The notes: generated by a model from the sequence alone, not told the origin. A stretch of DNA of 64,000 nucleotides from Brevundimonas sp. (GCF_027487935.1 NZ_JAIYCP010000015.1:62001-126000); one strand, 5' to 3'; shown: positions 41,045-52,365, counted from the stretch's first letter. Translations and numbers: made by a program.

Positions 41045-41172
41045 GGTGGTTAGTGGCTAGTGGCTAGTGGTTGGCCGACACCGGTGCGAGGGCGCGGCCT
41101 GCGCCGCCCTTCCGCAGACAGTCGTCCTGCAACCACTAGCAACTAGCCACTAGCCACTAACCACTAGCCACC
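41045..41172. repeat. Heptad-arm inverted-repeat element, copy C
   Basis: The left arm (41045-41072) is four heptads, GGTGGTT then AGTGGCT twice and AGTGGTT. The right arm (41130-41172) has six units of CCACTAG/CCACTAA type. The core contains the reverse complement of the copy A core: 23 of 24 bases match over GCGGAAGGGCGGCGCAG plus CCGCGC. It therefore lies in the opposite orientation to A and B. It ends four bases from the pcm stop. Confidence 0.9.
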
Positions 41173-41175
41173 CCC

Positions 41176-41820
41176 TCACCCCTCCTTCGCCGTCCCCTCA
41201 ACCAGCGGCACAAACCTGACCTCGGCCAGGCTCTCGCGCTGGAAGCTGCCGTCCGGCTGGCCGACATAGCGGTGCAGCCTCTGCACCGACGACCGCCCGA
41301 CCGGGCACACCAGGATCCCGCCCGGCTTCAGCTGATGCAGCAGTTCGGTCGGCTCTCCGGGCGAGGCCGCCGTCACCATGATCCGGTCGAACGGCGCCTG
41401 TTCCGGCCAGCCCAGCCCGCCGTCGCCGTGGCGGGTGATGACATTGTCGATCTTCAGGGCCTTCAGCCGCGCCTCGGCCTCGGTCAGCAGGCTGCGGTAG
41501 CGTTCGATCGAATAGACATAGCGCGCCAGCCGGCTCAGCACCGCCGCCTGGTAACCGCTGCCCGTGCCGATCTCCAGCACCCGGTGGCGCGGCTGTACGT
41601 CCAACGCCTGGGTCATCAGGCCGACGATATAGGGCTGGGAAATCGTCTGGGCGCAGTCGATCGGCAGGGCCTGATCCTCCCAGGCCTGGTCGAGGAATTT
41701 CTCGTGCACGAACACAGCCCGGTCGATCGACTCAATCGCCGACAGCACGCGCGGGTCCATCACCCCCTGCTGCCGCAGCCCGAGGATCAGCCGTCCGGCG
41801 CGATCGTCATTCAGTTTCAT
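41176..41820 (-). CDS. pcm: Protein-L-isoaspartate O-methyltransferase
   Basis: A 214-residue SAM-dependent enzyme that repairs isoaspartyl residues in aged proteins. Motif I is intact (VLEIGTGSGYQAAVLSRL), and the family motifs AIESIDRAVFV, QTISQPYIVGLMTQALD and FDRIMVTAASPGEP are present. The start MKLNDD at 41820 is set by homology; four codons upstream remain open. It lies between surE and the nlpD-like gene. The other Pcm-like protein in this window (14389-15018) has lost motif I. Confidence 0.95.
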   Translation of the reverse strand: MKLNDDRAGRLILGLRQQGVMDPRVLSAIESIDRAVFVHEKFLDQAWEDQALPIDCAQTISQPYIVGLMTQALDVQPRHRVLEIGTGSGYQAAVLSRLARYVYSIERYRSLLTEAEARLKALKIDNVITRHGDGGLGWPEQAPFDRIMVTAASPGEPTELLHQLKPGGILVCPVGRSSVQRLHRYVGQPDGSFQRESLAEVRFVPLVEGTAKEG

Positions 41821-41836
41821 GGGACCACCCACAAAA

Positions 41837-41972
41837 TCCGCTCATCCCCGCGAAAGCGGGGACCCAGTGCTTTGGGTGATGGAAAAGCGATGTCGGCCCT
41901 CGAAAGGTGAACCTGAGACGCCGTCGCCAGGCTGGACAAGACTGGATCCCCGCTTTCGCGGGGATGAGCGGG
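41837..41972. repeat. Dispersed paired inverted-repeat element (CGCGAAAGCGGGGA type)
   Basis: Two 31-base arms (41838-41868 and 41941-41971) are inverted copies containing CATCCCCGCGAAAGCGGGGA, itself partly palindromic, around a 72-base unique middle. A related element lies at 43341-43476. Such CCCCGC repeats are frequent intergenic sequences in Caulobacterales and Sphingomonadales. Confidence 0.85.
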
Positions 41973-41980
41973 GAAAGAAA

Positions 41981-42772
41981 TCATACCGCCACCACACTCT
42001 TCGGCGGTGCCCCGCCCAGCACGCCCTTCAGGTCATGCAGGCTCGGCGCATGGGTCAGGTCGATATGCAGCGGCGTGACCGAGATCTTCCCCTCATCCAT
42101 CGCCCGCAGGTCGGTCCCTGCCGGATGGTCGTGCTTCGTCCCGCGGAAACTCATCCAGTAGTAGTCGCGGCCGCGCAGGTCGGTGCGCTTCACCGCATGC
42201 ATCTCGCCGATGTTGCGGAAGCCCTGCCGCGTGACCTCAACCTCGGTCACAGCCTCCGGCGCCCGGGCGGGGAAATTCAGGTTCATCACCACGCCCGCCT
42301 GCCAAGGCTGGGCGAGCAGGCGTGAGATGATCGCCGGGGCGAAGGCCTCCGCCGTCTCCCAGTGTGCCCGCACCTCGTCATGAAACCGCTCAAGCGACTG
42401 GCTCAGGGCGATCGAGCGGATGCCGAAGGCCATCCCCTGCAATGCCCCGGCCACCGTCCCCGAATAGGAGCAGTCCTCCCCGACATTATGCCCGCGATTG
42501 ACCCCCGACAGCACCAGATCAGGCCGCTCAGGCATCAGGTCATTGACCGCCAGCACCACACAGTCGGTCGGCGTCCCGGTCACGGCGAACCGCTTGTCCG
42601 AGATCTGATTGACCCGCAGCGGCTCGGTCAGGGTGATCCCCCGCCCCTTGCCCGACTGCTCCGTCTGCGGCGCGCAGACCCAGACGTCATCCGACAGGGT
42701 CCGCGCGATCCGCGCCAGGCACTCCAGCCCTTCGGCCTCGATGCCGTCGTCATTGGTCAGGAGGATTCGCAT
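41981..42772 (-). CDS. surE: 5'/3'-nucleotidase SurE
   Basis: A 263-residue metal-dependent phosphatase of nucleoside monophosphates and short polyphosphates. The N-terminal LLTNDDGIEAEGLECLA holds the paired aspartates, followed by the SGVNRGHNVGEDCSYSGTVA metal/substrate loop. The ATG at 42772 begins MRILLTNDDG. It opens the surE-pcm-nlpD cluster, and a repeat element separates it from pcm. Confidence 0.95.
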   Translation of the reverse strand: MRILLTNDDGIEAEGLECLARIARTLSDDVWVCAPQTEQSGKGRGITLTEPLRVNQISDKRFAVTGTPTDCVVLAVNDLMPERPDLVLSGVNRGHNVGEDCSYSGTVAGALQGMAFGIRSIALSQSLERFHDEVRAHWETAEAFAPAIISRLLAQPWQAGVVMNLNFPARAPEAVTEVEVTRQGFRNIGEMHAVKRTDLRGRDYYWMSFRGTKHDHPAGTDLRAMDEGKISVTPLHIDLTHAPSLHDLKGVLGGAPPKSVVAV

Positions 42773-42837
42773 GGGGCCTGACTAATGCCTGGGCCGTCGC
42801 CGCGCACTCGAAAAATCGTGACCCTCGGAGCGCTCCC

Positions 42838-42936
42838 TTGTCATCCCGGACAGCGCGAAAGCGCTGATCCGGGACGATGACAAAGGCGGGCACCGCGTCC
42901 CGGCTCTCCGCTTCGCTTCGGCCGGGATGACAAGGG
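42838..42936. repeat. Dispersed inverted-repeat element (TTGTCATCCCGG type)
   Basis: CTTGTCATCCCGG at the left and CCGGGATGACAAGG at the right are inverted. Inner hairpins AGCGCGAAAGCGCT and CGCTTCGCTTCG lie within. It is intergenic, between surE and the small exported gene. TGTCATCCCGG repeats of this kind are common in alphaproteobacteria. Confidence 0.75.
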
Positions 42937-42944
42937 GCAGGAAA

Positions 42945-43322
42945 CTACTGCAGCACTTCGACCCGGTCGGCCAGCAGCACCGTCTCGCCGCGACAGACAT
43001 TGCGGACGACCGAGCCGCGGAACTCCATCCGGTTGTTCTCGGCCTGGGACCAGTCGGCCATCACCCCGGTGATCTTCACCTGCCGGCCATTCAGGTCCTG
43101 CACCGCCTGTCGCATCAGGTCCCGCGAGGCCACGCCCGACAGACAGGGCCGCGAGAACGGCCGCAGCACCTGGGCCTCGCGCTCATACAGCTGGAACTCC
43201 CCGTCCGAGAACCGCACCCAGCCCACAATCTCCGTGGGCACGGGATCATGGGCAACGACGGCCGGTGCCGGGGCGAAACCGGCCAACAGGGTGCCGGCAG
43301 TCAGGGCTAGAAGGGCTTTCAT
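42945..43322 (-). CDS. Small exported hypothetical protein
   Basis: A 125-residue product starting MKALLALTAGTLLAGFAPAP, with a signal peptide cleaved near residue 28. The mature part contains PTEIVGWVRFSDGEFQLYER and two cysteines (SRPCLSG, NVCRGE), probably a disulfide. It is predicted beta-rich. Not recognised as a named family. It lies between two repeat elements, with surE downstream and serS upstream on the same strand. Confidence 0.65.
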   Translation of the reverse strand: MKALLALTAGTLLAGFAPAPAVVAHDPVPTEIVGWVRFSDGEFQLYEREAQVLRPFSRPCLSGVASRDLMRQAVQDLNGRQVKITGVMADWSQAENNRMEFRGSVVRNVCRGETVLLADRVEVLQ

Positions 43323-43340
43323 CTCTAATGCTCCCGTCAA

Positions 43341-43476
43341 ATCCGCTCATCCCCGCGAACGCGGGGACCCAGTTCTTTGGGTGATCCGAACCAGACCGGA
43401 ACGGACTCGCCCCTTATCCCACCCACCCGTGCGAAACGACAGCACTGGGTCCCCGCGTTCGCGGGGATGAGCGGGG
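43341..43476. repeat. Dispersed paired inverted-repeat element (CGCGAACGCGGGGA type)
   Basis: Arms at about 43342-43372 and 43443-43474 are inverted and contain CATCCCCGCGAACGCGGGGA; the middle is unique. It is a close relative of 41837-41972, differing by one base in the hairpin loop. It ends directly at the serS stop codon (43477). Confidence 0.85.
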
Positions 43477-45363
<1,887 letters not shown>

Positions 45364-45401
45364 CTACGCCCGCACCAGGACGCAGCACCCCGACCCGACC
45401 G

Positions 45402-45441
45402 GGTACATTTTTTGTACCGCCCGGACCCAATTTTTGGGGTC
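45402..45441. other. Two adjacent hairpins with T-rich loops
   Basis: GGTACA-TTTTT-TGTACC (45402-45418) is followed by GACCCAATTTTTGGGGTC (45424-45441, one bulge). On the minus strand these would lie in the serS leader or the thiG 3' region. There is no T-run beyond the stems, so they are not standard terminators. No gene is visible from 45196 to 45474. Confidence 0.4.
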
Positions 45442-45474
45442 GACTGAAGACTCTCCGCGCCGACCCGGCCGGAG

Positions 45475-45611
45475 CCGTCATCCTCGGGCTTGACCCGAGG
45501 ATCAGACCATCCGGTGCTCCGTGAACGGTCGCACGGGCGAGGTTCCGGGGCCGCACCGGACACCCAGCTGGCCTTTGCGCCTGATCCTCGGGTCAAGCCC
45601 GAGGATGACGG
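45475..45611. repeat. Dispersed paired inverted-repeat element (TCATCCTCGGGCTTGA type)
   Basis: Arms at 45475-45505 and 45581-45611 are perfect 31-base inverted copies that contain TCCTCGGGCTTGACCCGAGG, itself a hairpin. The middle is unique. A second copy lies at 59185-59322. It ends 15 bases before the thiG stop. Confidence 0.9.
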
Positions 45612-45626
45612 ACGAAAACTCGCCCG

Positions 45627-46406
45627 TCAGATCAGCCCGGCCATCGGCGAGCTGGCACTGGCATACATCCGCCGCGGCATCCGCCCGGCCAGATAGCCCT
45701 GCCGCCCCGCGATCACCGCATGCTTCATCGCACTGGCCATCAGGATCGGGTCCTTGGCGCCCGCGATCGCCGTGTTCATCAGCACCGCGTCACAGCCCAG
45801 CTCCATGGCCAGCACCGCATCCGAGGGTGTCCCCACCCCCGCATCGACCAGCACCGGCACCTTGGCCTGTTCGATGATCAGCCGGATATTGACCCGGTTC
45901 TGGAGGCCCAGGCCCGAGCCGATCGGCGCCGCCGCCGGCATGATCGCCGCAGCCCCCGCCTCCTCCAGCCGCCGGCACATCACCACATCGTCGGTGCAAT
46001 AGACCATGACCTGGAAGCCGTCCCTGATCAGCAGGTCCAGCGCCCGCAGCGTCTCGATCATGTCCGGATAGAGGTGCGCCGTGTCCGACAGCACCTCCAG
46101 CTTGACCAGATCCCAGCCGCCCGCCTCACGCGCCAGCCGCAGCGTCCGCACCGCGTCCTCGCCCGTGAAACAGCCCGCCGTATTGGGCAGGAAGGTGAAC
46201 CGGTCCGGCTTCACATAGTCGACCAGCATCGGCTGGCTGGGGTCCGACAGATTCACCCGCCGCACCGCCACGGTCACGATCTCCGCCCCCGCCGCCTCGG
46301 CCGCGTCAGCGTTCTCCTGATAGGTCTTGTACTTGCCGGTGCCGACGATCAGCCGGCTGGAAAAGGTCCGGCCGGCGACGGTCCATGTGTCTTGGGGAGA
46401 GGTCAT
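45627..46406 (-). CDS. thiG: Thiazole synthase ThiG
   Basis: A 259-residue TIM-barrel enzyme that makes the thiazole phosphate of thiamine from deoxyxylulose phosphate, ThiS-thiocarboxylate and dehydroglycine. The Schiff-base lysine is Lys102 in DLVKLEVL. The phosphate loops [11 protein letters not shown] and [11 protein letters not shown] are present. thiS is found at 47797-47994, two genes upstream on the same strand instead of directly adjacent. Confidence 0.95.
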   Translation of the reverse strand: MTSPQDTWTVAGRTFSSRLIVGTGKYKTYQENADAAEAAGAEIVTVAVRRVNLSDPSQPMLVDYVKPDRFTFLPNTAGCFTGEDAVRTLRLAREAGGWDLVKLEVLSDTAHLYPDMIETLRALDLLIRDGFQVMVYCTDDVVMCRRLEEAGAAAIMPAAAPIGSGLGLQNRVNIRLIIEQAKVPVLVDAGVGTPSDAVLAMELGCDAVLMNTAIAGAKDPILMASAMKHAVIAGRQGYLAGRMPRRMYASASSPMAGLI

Positions 46407-46455
46407 GAAACGGGGTTTAGCCGTTCATCCGCCCGAGTCGAAGGGGGCGGCAGAC

Positions 46456-47508
46456 TTATCCGCCGCCGCCGCCACCCCGGGCCTCGCGCGCCTCGATCAA
46501 CGCCGAGACATTGATGTCCGAGCCGACCACACAGGTGCTGGCGCTCAGCGGACAAATGCCCAGGGTCCGCTCGATCTCGCGCAGCCGCACCACCTCCGGG
46601 TTCGACCGGATCGATTCGGCCAGCAACCGGTTGGCCTCGGCCTGGCCGCGGGCCTGGGCGATCCGGGCCTCGGCATTGGCCCGCTCCAGATTGACCCGCT
46701 CGAGGGCGGCGCGGGTGTTCTGTTCGGCCGTGGTTCGCGACTGGATGGCCGCCAGAACCGTCTCCGGATAACGGATCGAGCCGACCCACTCCATGCGGAT
46801 GATCTCCAGCCCCTGCGGGGCCCATTCCCGCTGCAGGGCCTGCATGGCCTTCTGCAGCACGATCTGGCGCCCGGGTCCGATCAGCTGTCCGGGGCAGTCA
46901 TCGCTGTCCGGCGTGCCGGCAACCGCGGGCCCGGCAACGGCCCCCGGCGCGATCGGCTGAACATTCGGCGTCGCTGACTGCTGCGCATTACAGGCCACCG
47001 GCAGCTTTTCCGTCTCCCGCGCGATCGCCGCCCGAACCGAGGTCCGCAACGGCCCGTCGATGAAGGCATTGAACTCCTGACGCCAGGTCGCAAACAGGTC
47101 CGCCGCCTTGTCCTCACGGATCCGGAACGTCAGCGCCACATCCGCCGTCATCGGCAGGCCGAGCACGTCCGAGAAGGTGATCTCCTCATTCTCCCGGCCG
47201 TCGGGATTGGCTTCCCGGGTGTAGGAATAGGTCCGCTGCAGGGTCTGATAGGTGATGATTTTCTCGCCTATGCCTTCCCAGTGAAAGCCCGGCCCCAGTT
47301 CGGCGCGCTGGACCCCGGGGTTGGCCCCGAATTTGGTGGTCTTGATCCCCATATAGCCGCTCTCGACCGTGACGCTGCACGAGCTCACGGCGACCGTCGA
47401 AATGGCGATCAGCACCCCGACCAGGGCCACCAGCGAGACCACACGCGTCGGCGATCCCCCGCCGGTCGGCAGTTTGATGTTGGGCATCCCGGATCCGAAA
47501 TTCGACAT
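46456..47508 (-). CDS. SPFH/prohibitin family membrane protein
   Basis: A 350-residue protein with one N-terminal transmembrane segment ([20 protein letters not shown]) and an SPFH domain (about 50-270) starting [14 protein letters not shown]. After it comes a Glu/Ala-rich coiled coil ([34 protein letters not shown]), as in prohibitin/HflC-type scaffold proteins. An unusual loop with Pro/Gly/Ala-rich sequence and two cysteines interrupts the domain near 170-205, and the C-terminus is a glycine run. It lies between thiG and thiS. The partner is unknown. Confidence 0.8.
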   Translation of the reverse strand: MSNFGSGMPNIKLPTGGGSPTRVVSLVALVGVLIAISTVAVSSCSVTVESGYMGIKTTKFGANPGVQRAELGPGFHWEGIGEKIITYQTLQRTYSYTREANPDGRENEEITFSDVLGLPMTADVALTFRIREDKAADLFATWRQEFNAFIDGPLRTSVRAAIARETEKLPVACNAQQSATPNVQPIAPGAVAGPAVAGTPDSDDCPGQLIGPGRQIVLQKAMQALQREWAPQGLEIIRMEWVGSIRYPETVLAAIQSRTTAEQNTRAALERVNLERANAEARIAQARGQAEANRLLAESIRSNPEVVRLREIERTLGICPLSASTCVVGSDINVSALIEAREARGGGGGG

Positions 47509-47519
47509 CGCCTATTCCC

Positions 47520-47741
47520 TCAACGTTTCAACGACTGCGAGGCCCAGGACCACAGTTTCCATCCGGCCCAGACCAGCAGCAGATTTCCGGCGATACCCAC
47601 GACCGTCGCCGCGATCAGACTGCCCGAGAAGCGGGCTTCAAGAATGACGGGCACAAGGAACCTGACCAGAAAGATGAAAGCGATGACCAGACCGGCTATT
47701 CCGGCGGCGGCCCCCAAGGCGATCTTGATCTCACGGTCCAT
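47520..47741 (-). CDS. Small membrane protein beside the SPFH gene
   Basis: A 73-residue protein with two transmembrane segments ([20 protein letters not shown] and [20 protein letters not shown]). It ends 12 bases before the SPFH start and is probably in the same transcript. Possibly a partner of the SPFH protein. No family recognised. Confidence 0.65.
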   Translation of the reverse strand: MDREIKIALGAAAGIAGLVIAFIFLVRFLVPVILEARFSGSLIAATVVGIAGNLLLVWAGWKLWSWASQSLKR

Positions 47742-47796
47742 GCACCTCTCCCTTGAGACGTATCAGAGCGCACCCGCCGCGATTGCGCAAAGGTTT

Positions 47797-47994
47797 TCAC
47801 CCCCCGCCGACGAACTGCACCAGTTCCACCCGGTCCCCGTCCGCCAGAGCCGTCGTCGCATGCAGCGACCGCGGGACGATCTCCAGATTGCGCTCCACCG
47901 CCACCTTGCGCACGTCCAGCCCAAGTTCCTCCACAAGGGCAAGGATGGTCGCGGCTTCAACCACGCGATGTTCCCCGTTGACCTGAATGCGCAT
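47797..47994 (-). CDS. thiS: Sulfur carrier protein ThiS
   Basis: A 65-residue ubiquitin-fold protein ending [10 protein letters not shown]; the C-terminal Gly-Gly is adenylated and thiocarboxylated to give sulfur to ThiG. The start [20 protein letters not shown] is typical. It opens the run thiS, small membrane protein, SPFH, thiG. The end is one Gly longer than the usual GG. Confidence 0.88.
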   Translation of the reverse strand: MRIQVNGEHRVVEAATILALVEELGLDVRKVAVERNLEIVPRSLHATTALADGDRVELVQFVGGG

Positions 47995-48093
47995 TCCCTT
48001 ACGTCACTCTTTCACACGTGCGGTTTGATAACCGTCACGCCTCAGCTAAAAGGCCGGTCCGATTCCGGTCGGACCGCCACAATCGCGAGCGCA

Positions 48094-48564
48094 ATGCCCG
48101 AGACCCCCGTCCTCTACGTCCTGAACGGCCCGAACCTCAACCTGCTTGGGGTCCGCGAGCCCGCCATCTACGGACATGAGACCCTCGCCGACGTCCAGGC
48201 CCTGTGCGAACAGGCCGCAGACGGGGCGGTCGTGGTCTTCCGCCAGACCAACCACGAGGGCGAGCTGATCGAACAGATCCATGAGGCCCGCGAAAAGGCC
48301 TCGGTCCTGGTCATCAACGCCGCCGGCTATACCCATACCTCGGTCGCCCTGCTCGACGCGCTCAGGACGCTGACGATCCCGATCGTCGAATGCCATCTCT
48401 CCAACCCGGCGGCGCGTGAGCGCTTCCGTCATCGCTCCTTTGTCTCGCCGGTCGCCACCGGCGTGGTTTCGGGCTTCGGCCCATTCAGCTACGAACTGGC
48501 CGTCAAGGCCGCTCTTCGTCTGGCGCAGGAACACCGCGCCACCGCCGACCGTTCGGTTCAGTAA
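48094..48564 (+). CDS. aroQ: Type II 3-dehydroquinate dehydratase
   Basis: A 156-residue enzyme of the shikimate pathway converting 3-dehydroquinate to 3-dehydroshikimate. [18 protein letters not shown] carries the catalytic Tyr26, and [13 protein letters not shown] the catalytic histidine. It is 17 bases before accB in an aroQ-accB-accC cluster, an order common in alphaproteobacteria. The ATG at 48094 is set by homology. Confidence 0.97.
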   Translation: MPETPVLYVLNGPNLNLLGVREPAIYGHETLADVQALCEQAADGAVVVFRQTNHEGELIEQIHEAREKASVLVINAAGYTHTSVALLDALRTLTIPIVECHLSNPAARERFRHRSFVSPVATGVVSGFGPFSYELAVKAALRLAQEHRATADRSVQ

Positions 48565-48581
48565 GGTAACAAGAGGCTCCC

Positions 48582-49100
48582 ATGGCCGACTCCAAAACAC
48601 CCGCTCCGAAGCTCAGGAATGAAGCCGAGATCGACACCACCCTGGTGCGTCAGCTGGCAGACATTCTCAACGACACCTCCCTGACGGAGATCGAGGTCGA
48701 GCGCGGCGAGCTTCGCATCCGCGTCGCCCGCGAACTCGTGGCCGCTCCGGTCATGCAGTATGCCGCCGCACCGGCCGCCGTCGCCCATGCACCGGCTGCA
48801 GCGCCTGTCGCCGCCGCGCCGGCCGCCATGCCGTCGGACCCCGCCACCATCGTCGCCAAACAGGGCGAAGAGGTGAAATCACCCATGGTCGGCACCGTCT
48901 ACCTGCAGGCCTCGCCCGAAGCCCCGCCCTTCATCGCCGTCGGCGACAAGGTCAAGAAGGGCCAGACCCTGTTGATCGTCGAGGCCATGAAGACCATGAA
49001 CCCGATCCAGGCCCCCCGCGACGGCGTTGTGGTCGAAGTCCTGGTCGGCGACGCCCAGCCGGTCGAGTTCGGTGAACCCCTCGTCCTGCTCGAGGCCTGA
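48582..49100 (+). CDS. accB: Biotin carboxyl carrier protein of acetyl-CoA carboxylase
   Basis: A 172-residue carrier. The N-terminal part includes [20 protein letters not shown], followed by an Ala/Pro-rich hinge at about 55-90 and the biotinyl domain with EAMKTMNPI, in which Lys137 is biotinylated. It carries CO2 from AccC to AccAD for malonyl-CoA. It precedes accC by 7 bases. Confidence 0.97.
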   Translation: MADSKTPAPKLRNEAEIDTTLVRQLADILNDTSLTEIEVERGELRIRVARELVAAPVMQYAAAPAAVAHAPAAAPVAAAPAAMPSDPATIVAKQGEEVKSPMVGTVYLQASPEAPPFIAVGDKVKKGQTLLIVEAMKTMNPIQAPRDGVVVEVLVGDAQPVEFGEPLVLLEA

Positions 49101-49107
49101 GACGGCC

Positions 49108-50460
49108 ATGTTCACCAAGGTCCTGATCGCCAACCGCGGCGAAATCGCCCTGCGGATTCACCGCGCCTGCAAGGAGATGGGCATCTCCACGGTCGCGGTG
49201 CACTCCGAGGCTGACCGCGGGGCCATGTGGGTCCGCCTGGCCGACGAGAGCGTCTGCATCGGCCCGGCACCCGCCGCCAAGAGCTATCTGAACATCCCCT
49301 CGATCATCGCGGCCGCGGAGATCACCGGCGCCCAGGCCATCCACCCGGGCTACGGCTTCCTGTCCGAGAACGCCCGCTTCGCCGAGATCGTCGAGGCCCA
49401 CGGCATGACCTTCATCGGTCCCAGGCCGGAACACATCCGGGTCATGGGTGACAAGATCACCGCCAAACAGACGGTGCTGGAAGCGGGCATCCCCTGCGTC
49501 CCCGGTTCGGCCGGCGAGGTCGAGACCATCGAGGACGCTATCGCGGCCTCGAAGACCATCGGCTTCCCCCTGATCGTCAAGGCAGCCGCCGGCGGCGGCG
49601 GACGCGGCATGAAGGTCGCCCTGACCGCCGATGACCTCATCGAGGCCGTCCAGACGGCCCAGTCCGAGGCCACCGCCGCCTTCGGCAACGGGGCCGTCTA
49701 TATGGAGCGCTATCTCCAGAAGCCGCGCCATATCGAGCTTCAGGTTATCGCTGACAGCCACGGCAATGTCGTCCATCTGGGCGAGCGGGACTGCTCCCTG
49801 CAGCGGCGCCACCAGAAGATCCTCGAAGAGGCCCCCTCACCGGCCCTGTCGGCGGCCGAACGGGTCGCCATCGGCGAGACCGTCAACAAGGCCATCGCCG
49901 CCATCGGCTACCTCGGCGTCGGCACCATCGAATTCCTCTGGGAGGACGGCGAGTTCTTCTTCATCGAGATGAACACCCGACTGCAAGTCGAGCATCCGGT
50001 GACGGAAATGATCACGGGCGTTGATCTTGTGCGCGAGCAGATCCGCATCGCCGCCGGCCTGCCGCTGTCGTTCAAACAGTCGGACGTGACCTTCACCGGG
50101 CACGCCATCGAATGCCGGATCAACGCCGAGAACGCCGAGACCTTCACCCCCTCGCCCGGCACGATAACCGACTTCCACGCCCCCGGCGGCCTCGGCGTCC
50201 GGCTGGATAGCGCCATCTTCGCGGGCTATTCGATTCCGCCCTACTACGACAGCCTGATCGGCAAGCTCATCGTTCACGGCCGCGATCGCGAGGAATGTAT
50301 CGCCCGCCTGAAGCGCAGCCTGAACGAGATGGTCGTCGGCGGCATCGACACCACCATCCCCCTGTTCCAGAAGCTGCTGCAGGAGCCCGACATCCTGTCC
50401 GGCGACTATGACATTCACTGGCTGGAAAACTGGGCCAAACGCCAGAAGGGCGAAGGCTGA
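49108..50460 (+). CDS. accC: Biotin carboxylase
   Basis: A 450-residue ATP-grasp enzyme that carboxylates biotin on AccB with bicarbonate and ATP. Features are the N-terminal [20 protein letters not shown], the glycine loop [27 protein letters not shown] with the catalytic arginine, and the C-terminal domain. Its stop TGA overlaps the proposed CTG start of aat. Confidence 0.98.
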   Translation: MFTKVLIANRGEIALRIHRACKEMGISTVAVHSEADRGAMWVRLADESVCIGPAPAAKSYLNIPSIIAAAEITGAQAIHPGYGFLSENARFAEIVEAHGMTFIGPRPEHIRVMGDKITAKQTVLEAGIPCVPGSAGEVETIEDAIAASKTIGFPLIVKAAAGGGGRGMKVALTADDLIEAVQTAQSEATAAFGNGAVYMERYLQKPRHIELQVIADSHGNVVHLGERDCSLQRRHQKILEEAPSPALSAAERVAIGETVNKAIAAIGYLGVGTIEFLWEDGEFFFIEMNTRLQVEHPVTEMITGVDLVREQIRIAAGLPLSFKQSDVTFTGHAIECRINAENAETFTPSPGTITDFHAPGGLGVRLDSAIFAGYSIPPYYDSLIGKLIVHGRDREECIARLKRSLNEMVVGGIDTTIPLFQKLLQEPDILSGDYDIHWLENWAKRQKGEG

Positions 50461-51152
50461 GCGACCCCCGTTTCAGCGCCGACGAGCCCTTCGGCGGCTT
50501 CGGCCCCGACGAGCTGCTGGATTGCTACGCGAAGGGCGTCTTCCCCATGGGCGAGGCCCGCGATGATCCGCGGATCTTCCTGGTCGAGCCTGAACAGCGC
50601 GGGATCATCCCGCTGGACCGGTTCCACGTTCCGACCCGCCTCAGGCGCACGGTCCGCGCCGACAGCGTAACGGTCCGGGTCGACACCGCCTTCGACGCCG
50701 TCCTGGACGCCTGCGCCGCCTCCGGCCCGGGCCGCGAGGACAGCTGGATCAACGCCCCGATCCGCCGCCTGTACATCGAGTTGAACGCCCGCGGCCAGGC
50801 CCACAGCATAGAAGTCTGGCGCGATGAGCACCTCGTCGGCGGCCTGTACGGCGTCACCCTCGGCGGGGCCTTCTTCGGCGAAAGCATGTTCAGCCGAGAG
50901 CGCGACGCATCGAAAATCGCCCTCGTGCATCTGGTCGCCCGGCTGAAGCGCGGCGGCTGGCGTCTGCTCGACACCCAGTTCCTGACCGGGCACCTTAGCC
51001 AGTTCGGCGCGATAGAGATCCCGCAGGCGGCCTATCTCGAATTGCTGCATGCAGCCTGCATGCGAAGGCCGAACGTCCGGTCAATGTTCAATCCCATGAC
51101 CGGATCGGAAGCTCTGTTCTACGCCTTGCATCCGACGATCCAGGCATCATAG
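50457..51152 (+). CDS. aat: Leucyl/phenylalanyl-tRNA-protein transferase, apparent CTG start
   Basis: Aat transfers Leu or Phe to N-terminal Lys/Arg of proteins, marking them for ClpAP degradation. The conserved N-terminal part [18 protein letters not shown] lies upstream of the first ATG (50547), so that ATG would truncate the enzyme. In this frame the only usable codons near a ribosome binding site are CTGs. CTG at 50457 overlaps the accC stop (CTGA) after GAAGG and gives 231 residues starting [16 protein letters not shown]. The [18 protein letters not shown] motif is intact. Its 3' end overlaps the convergent DUF2155 gene by 34 bases. Confidence 0.9.
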   Translation: MSDPRFSADEPFGGFGPDELLDCYAKGVFPMGEARDDPRIFLVEPEQRGIIPLDRFHVPTRLRRTVRADSVTVRVDTAFDAVLDACAASGPGREDSWINAPIRRLYIELNARGQAHSIEVWRDEHLVGGLYGVTLGGAFFGESMFSRERDASKIALVHLVARLKRGGWRLLDTQFLTGHLSQFGAIEIPQAAYLELLHAACMRRPNVRSMFNPMTGSEALFYALHPTIQAS

Positions 51153-51769
51153 ATCGGATGTTGGAGCCCGTTCACAGCCGGCGAAGAGGCAAACATCCAC
51201 CCCCTGAAAATCTGCCGCGGCTCGCTGACCTGGATCACACCCCGCGACTGCAGGCTGACCTCCAGATAGGCGACAGCATCGGACACCTGTTCATCCGATG
51301 CAGAGACCTCGCAAGCCCTGGCACTGAAGATCAGCGTCCTCTGGAAACGGACCGGGCGACCCCCAACCTCAACCTCGAACCGCATGGATTCGGCCGTGAT
51401 CTTGTCGATTGCCTGGACGATGGCCACCCGACGGCGCTGTCGCCGCGACGGGGCGGTGACGGCATCCGCTCGCGTCGCCGGCACCTCGACAGCCGGCTCC
51501 TCCTCGCCCGGGCTCTGATCAGACTCCGCGAGCTCGGTTTGAGGGGTGCCCGGGCTCGCCGCGACCGGTGCCACAGGTCCCGGTGTCGTTTCCGGTGCGG
51601 ACTCGATCGGCAGTGTTTGGGCAGTGGTCTGGCGGTTCAAGGCAGCAGTTGGCTCCTCGATCGGGACCGCGTCCTGCGGCAACTCATTGATAACGGCGGC
51701 CAGAACCGCACCGGATACCAACAGGGTTACAGCCGTGACCCCTCCAAGGATCGCGCCCCGGAGTTTCAT
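51119..51769 (-). CDS. DUF2155 exported protein
   Basis: A 216-residue protein with an N-terminal hydrophobic segment ([20 protein letters not shown]), then a Pro/Thr/Glu-rich stretch to about residue 105, then the DUF2155 domain ([34 protein letters not shown] ... [27 protein letters not shown]). The domain has two cysteines. Members sit next to accBC/aat and NDUFA12 in alphaproteobacteria; function is unknown. ATGA overlap with the NDUFA12 stop. Confidence 0.85.
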   Translation of the reverse strand: MKLRGAILGGVTAVTLLVSGAVLAAVINELPQDAVPIEEPTAALNRQTTAQTLPIESAPETTPGPVAPVAASPGTPQTELAESDQSPGEEEPAVEVPATRADAVTAPSRRQRRRVAIVQAIDKITAESMRFEVEVGGRPVRFQRTLIFSARACEVSASDEQVSDAVAYLEVSLQSRGVIQVSEPRQIFRGWMFASSPAVNGLQHPIYDAWIVGCKA

Positions 51770-52158
51770 TCGGGACGCCAGGCTTGATAGTCGCCAGTCG
51801 CGGGTGGCCGGACGCCATCAGCAACCAGCGAGCCCTTCGGCCGCCACGCCATCGGCGTGCCGGTCAGGTTGGGCAGATGATCTTCTTCCCATTTGCGTCT
51901 CGGCAATGGCTGATCTGTCGGCAGTTCATCAAAGGTATAGTGCAGCCAGCCATGCCAGTCCGGCGGCACCTTCGACGCATCGGCATAGCCATTGTAAGTC
52001 ACCCAACGACGACGCCGACCATCATAGCTGGAGCGGTCGCGCGACAGATAGTAGCGGTTCCCGAACTCATCCGTGCCCACGTGCTCGCCACGCTTGGCAA
52101 TGGTGAAGAAGGTGCCGATGGTGGCACCGCTGGTCCAGCCGAAAATCCTGCCTAGCAC
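51766..52158 (-). CDS. NADH:ubiquinone oxidoreductase accessory subunit NDUFA12
   Basis: A 130-residue complex I accessory subunit, the bacterial counterpart of mitochondrial B17.2. Typical sequence includes FGWTSGATIGTFFTIAKRGEHVGTDEFGNRYY, RRRRWVTYNGYADASKVPPDWHGWLHYTFDELP and WEEDHLPNLTGT. A GTG start at 52158 (MLGRIFGWTSG) agrees with the family; the longer open frame has no support. It is coupled to the DUF2155 gene and diverges from the next gene. Confidence 0.9.
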   Translation of the reverse strand: MLGRIFGWTSGATIGTFFTIAKRGEHVGTDEFGNRYYLSRDRSSYDGRRRRWVTYNGYADASKVPPDWHGWLHYTFDELPTDQPLPRRKWEEDHLPNLTGTPMAWRPKGSLVADGVRPPATGDYQAWRPE

Positions 52159-52365
52159 GTCGGAAGTCCACCCAAGCTTGGTCGCTCGGCGAAGGCCGGC
52201 GTTGGTGAACGTATCATAGAAAGCGGTGACGCCTGCGTCCAGCACCACGCACACAGCTTTCACCTCAACATCTTGGGGGTAACCGAGCAAAGACACGCCA
52301 GATTTATTGCCGATCAGGCGGACAGCCCGCTAACCTGACAGACAGGCCAAATACGGGACCGCCGC

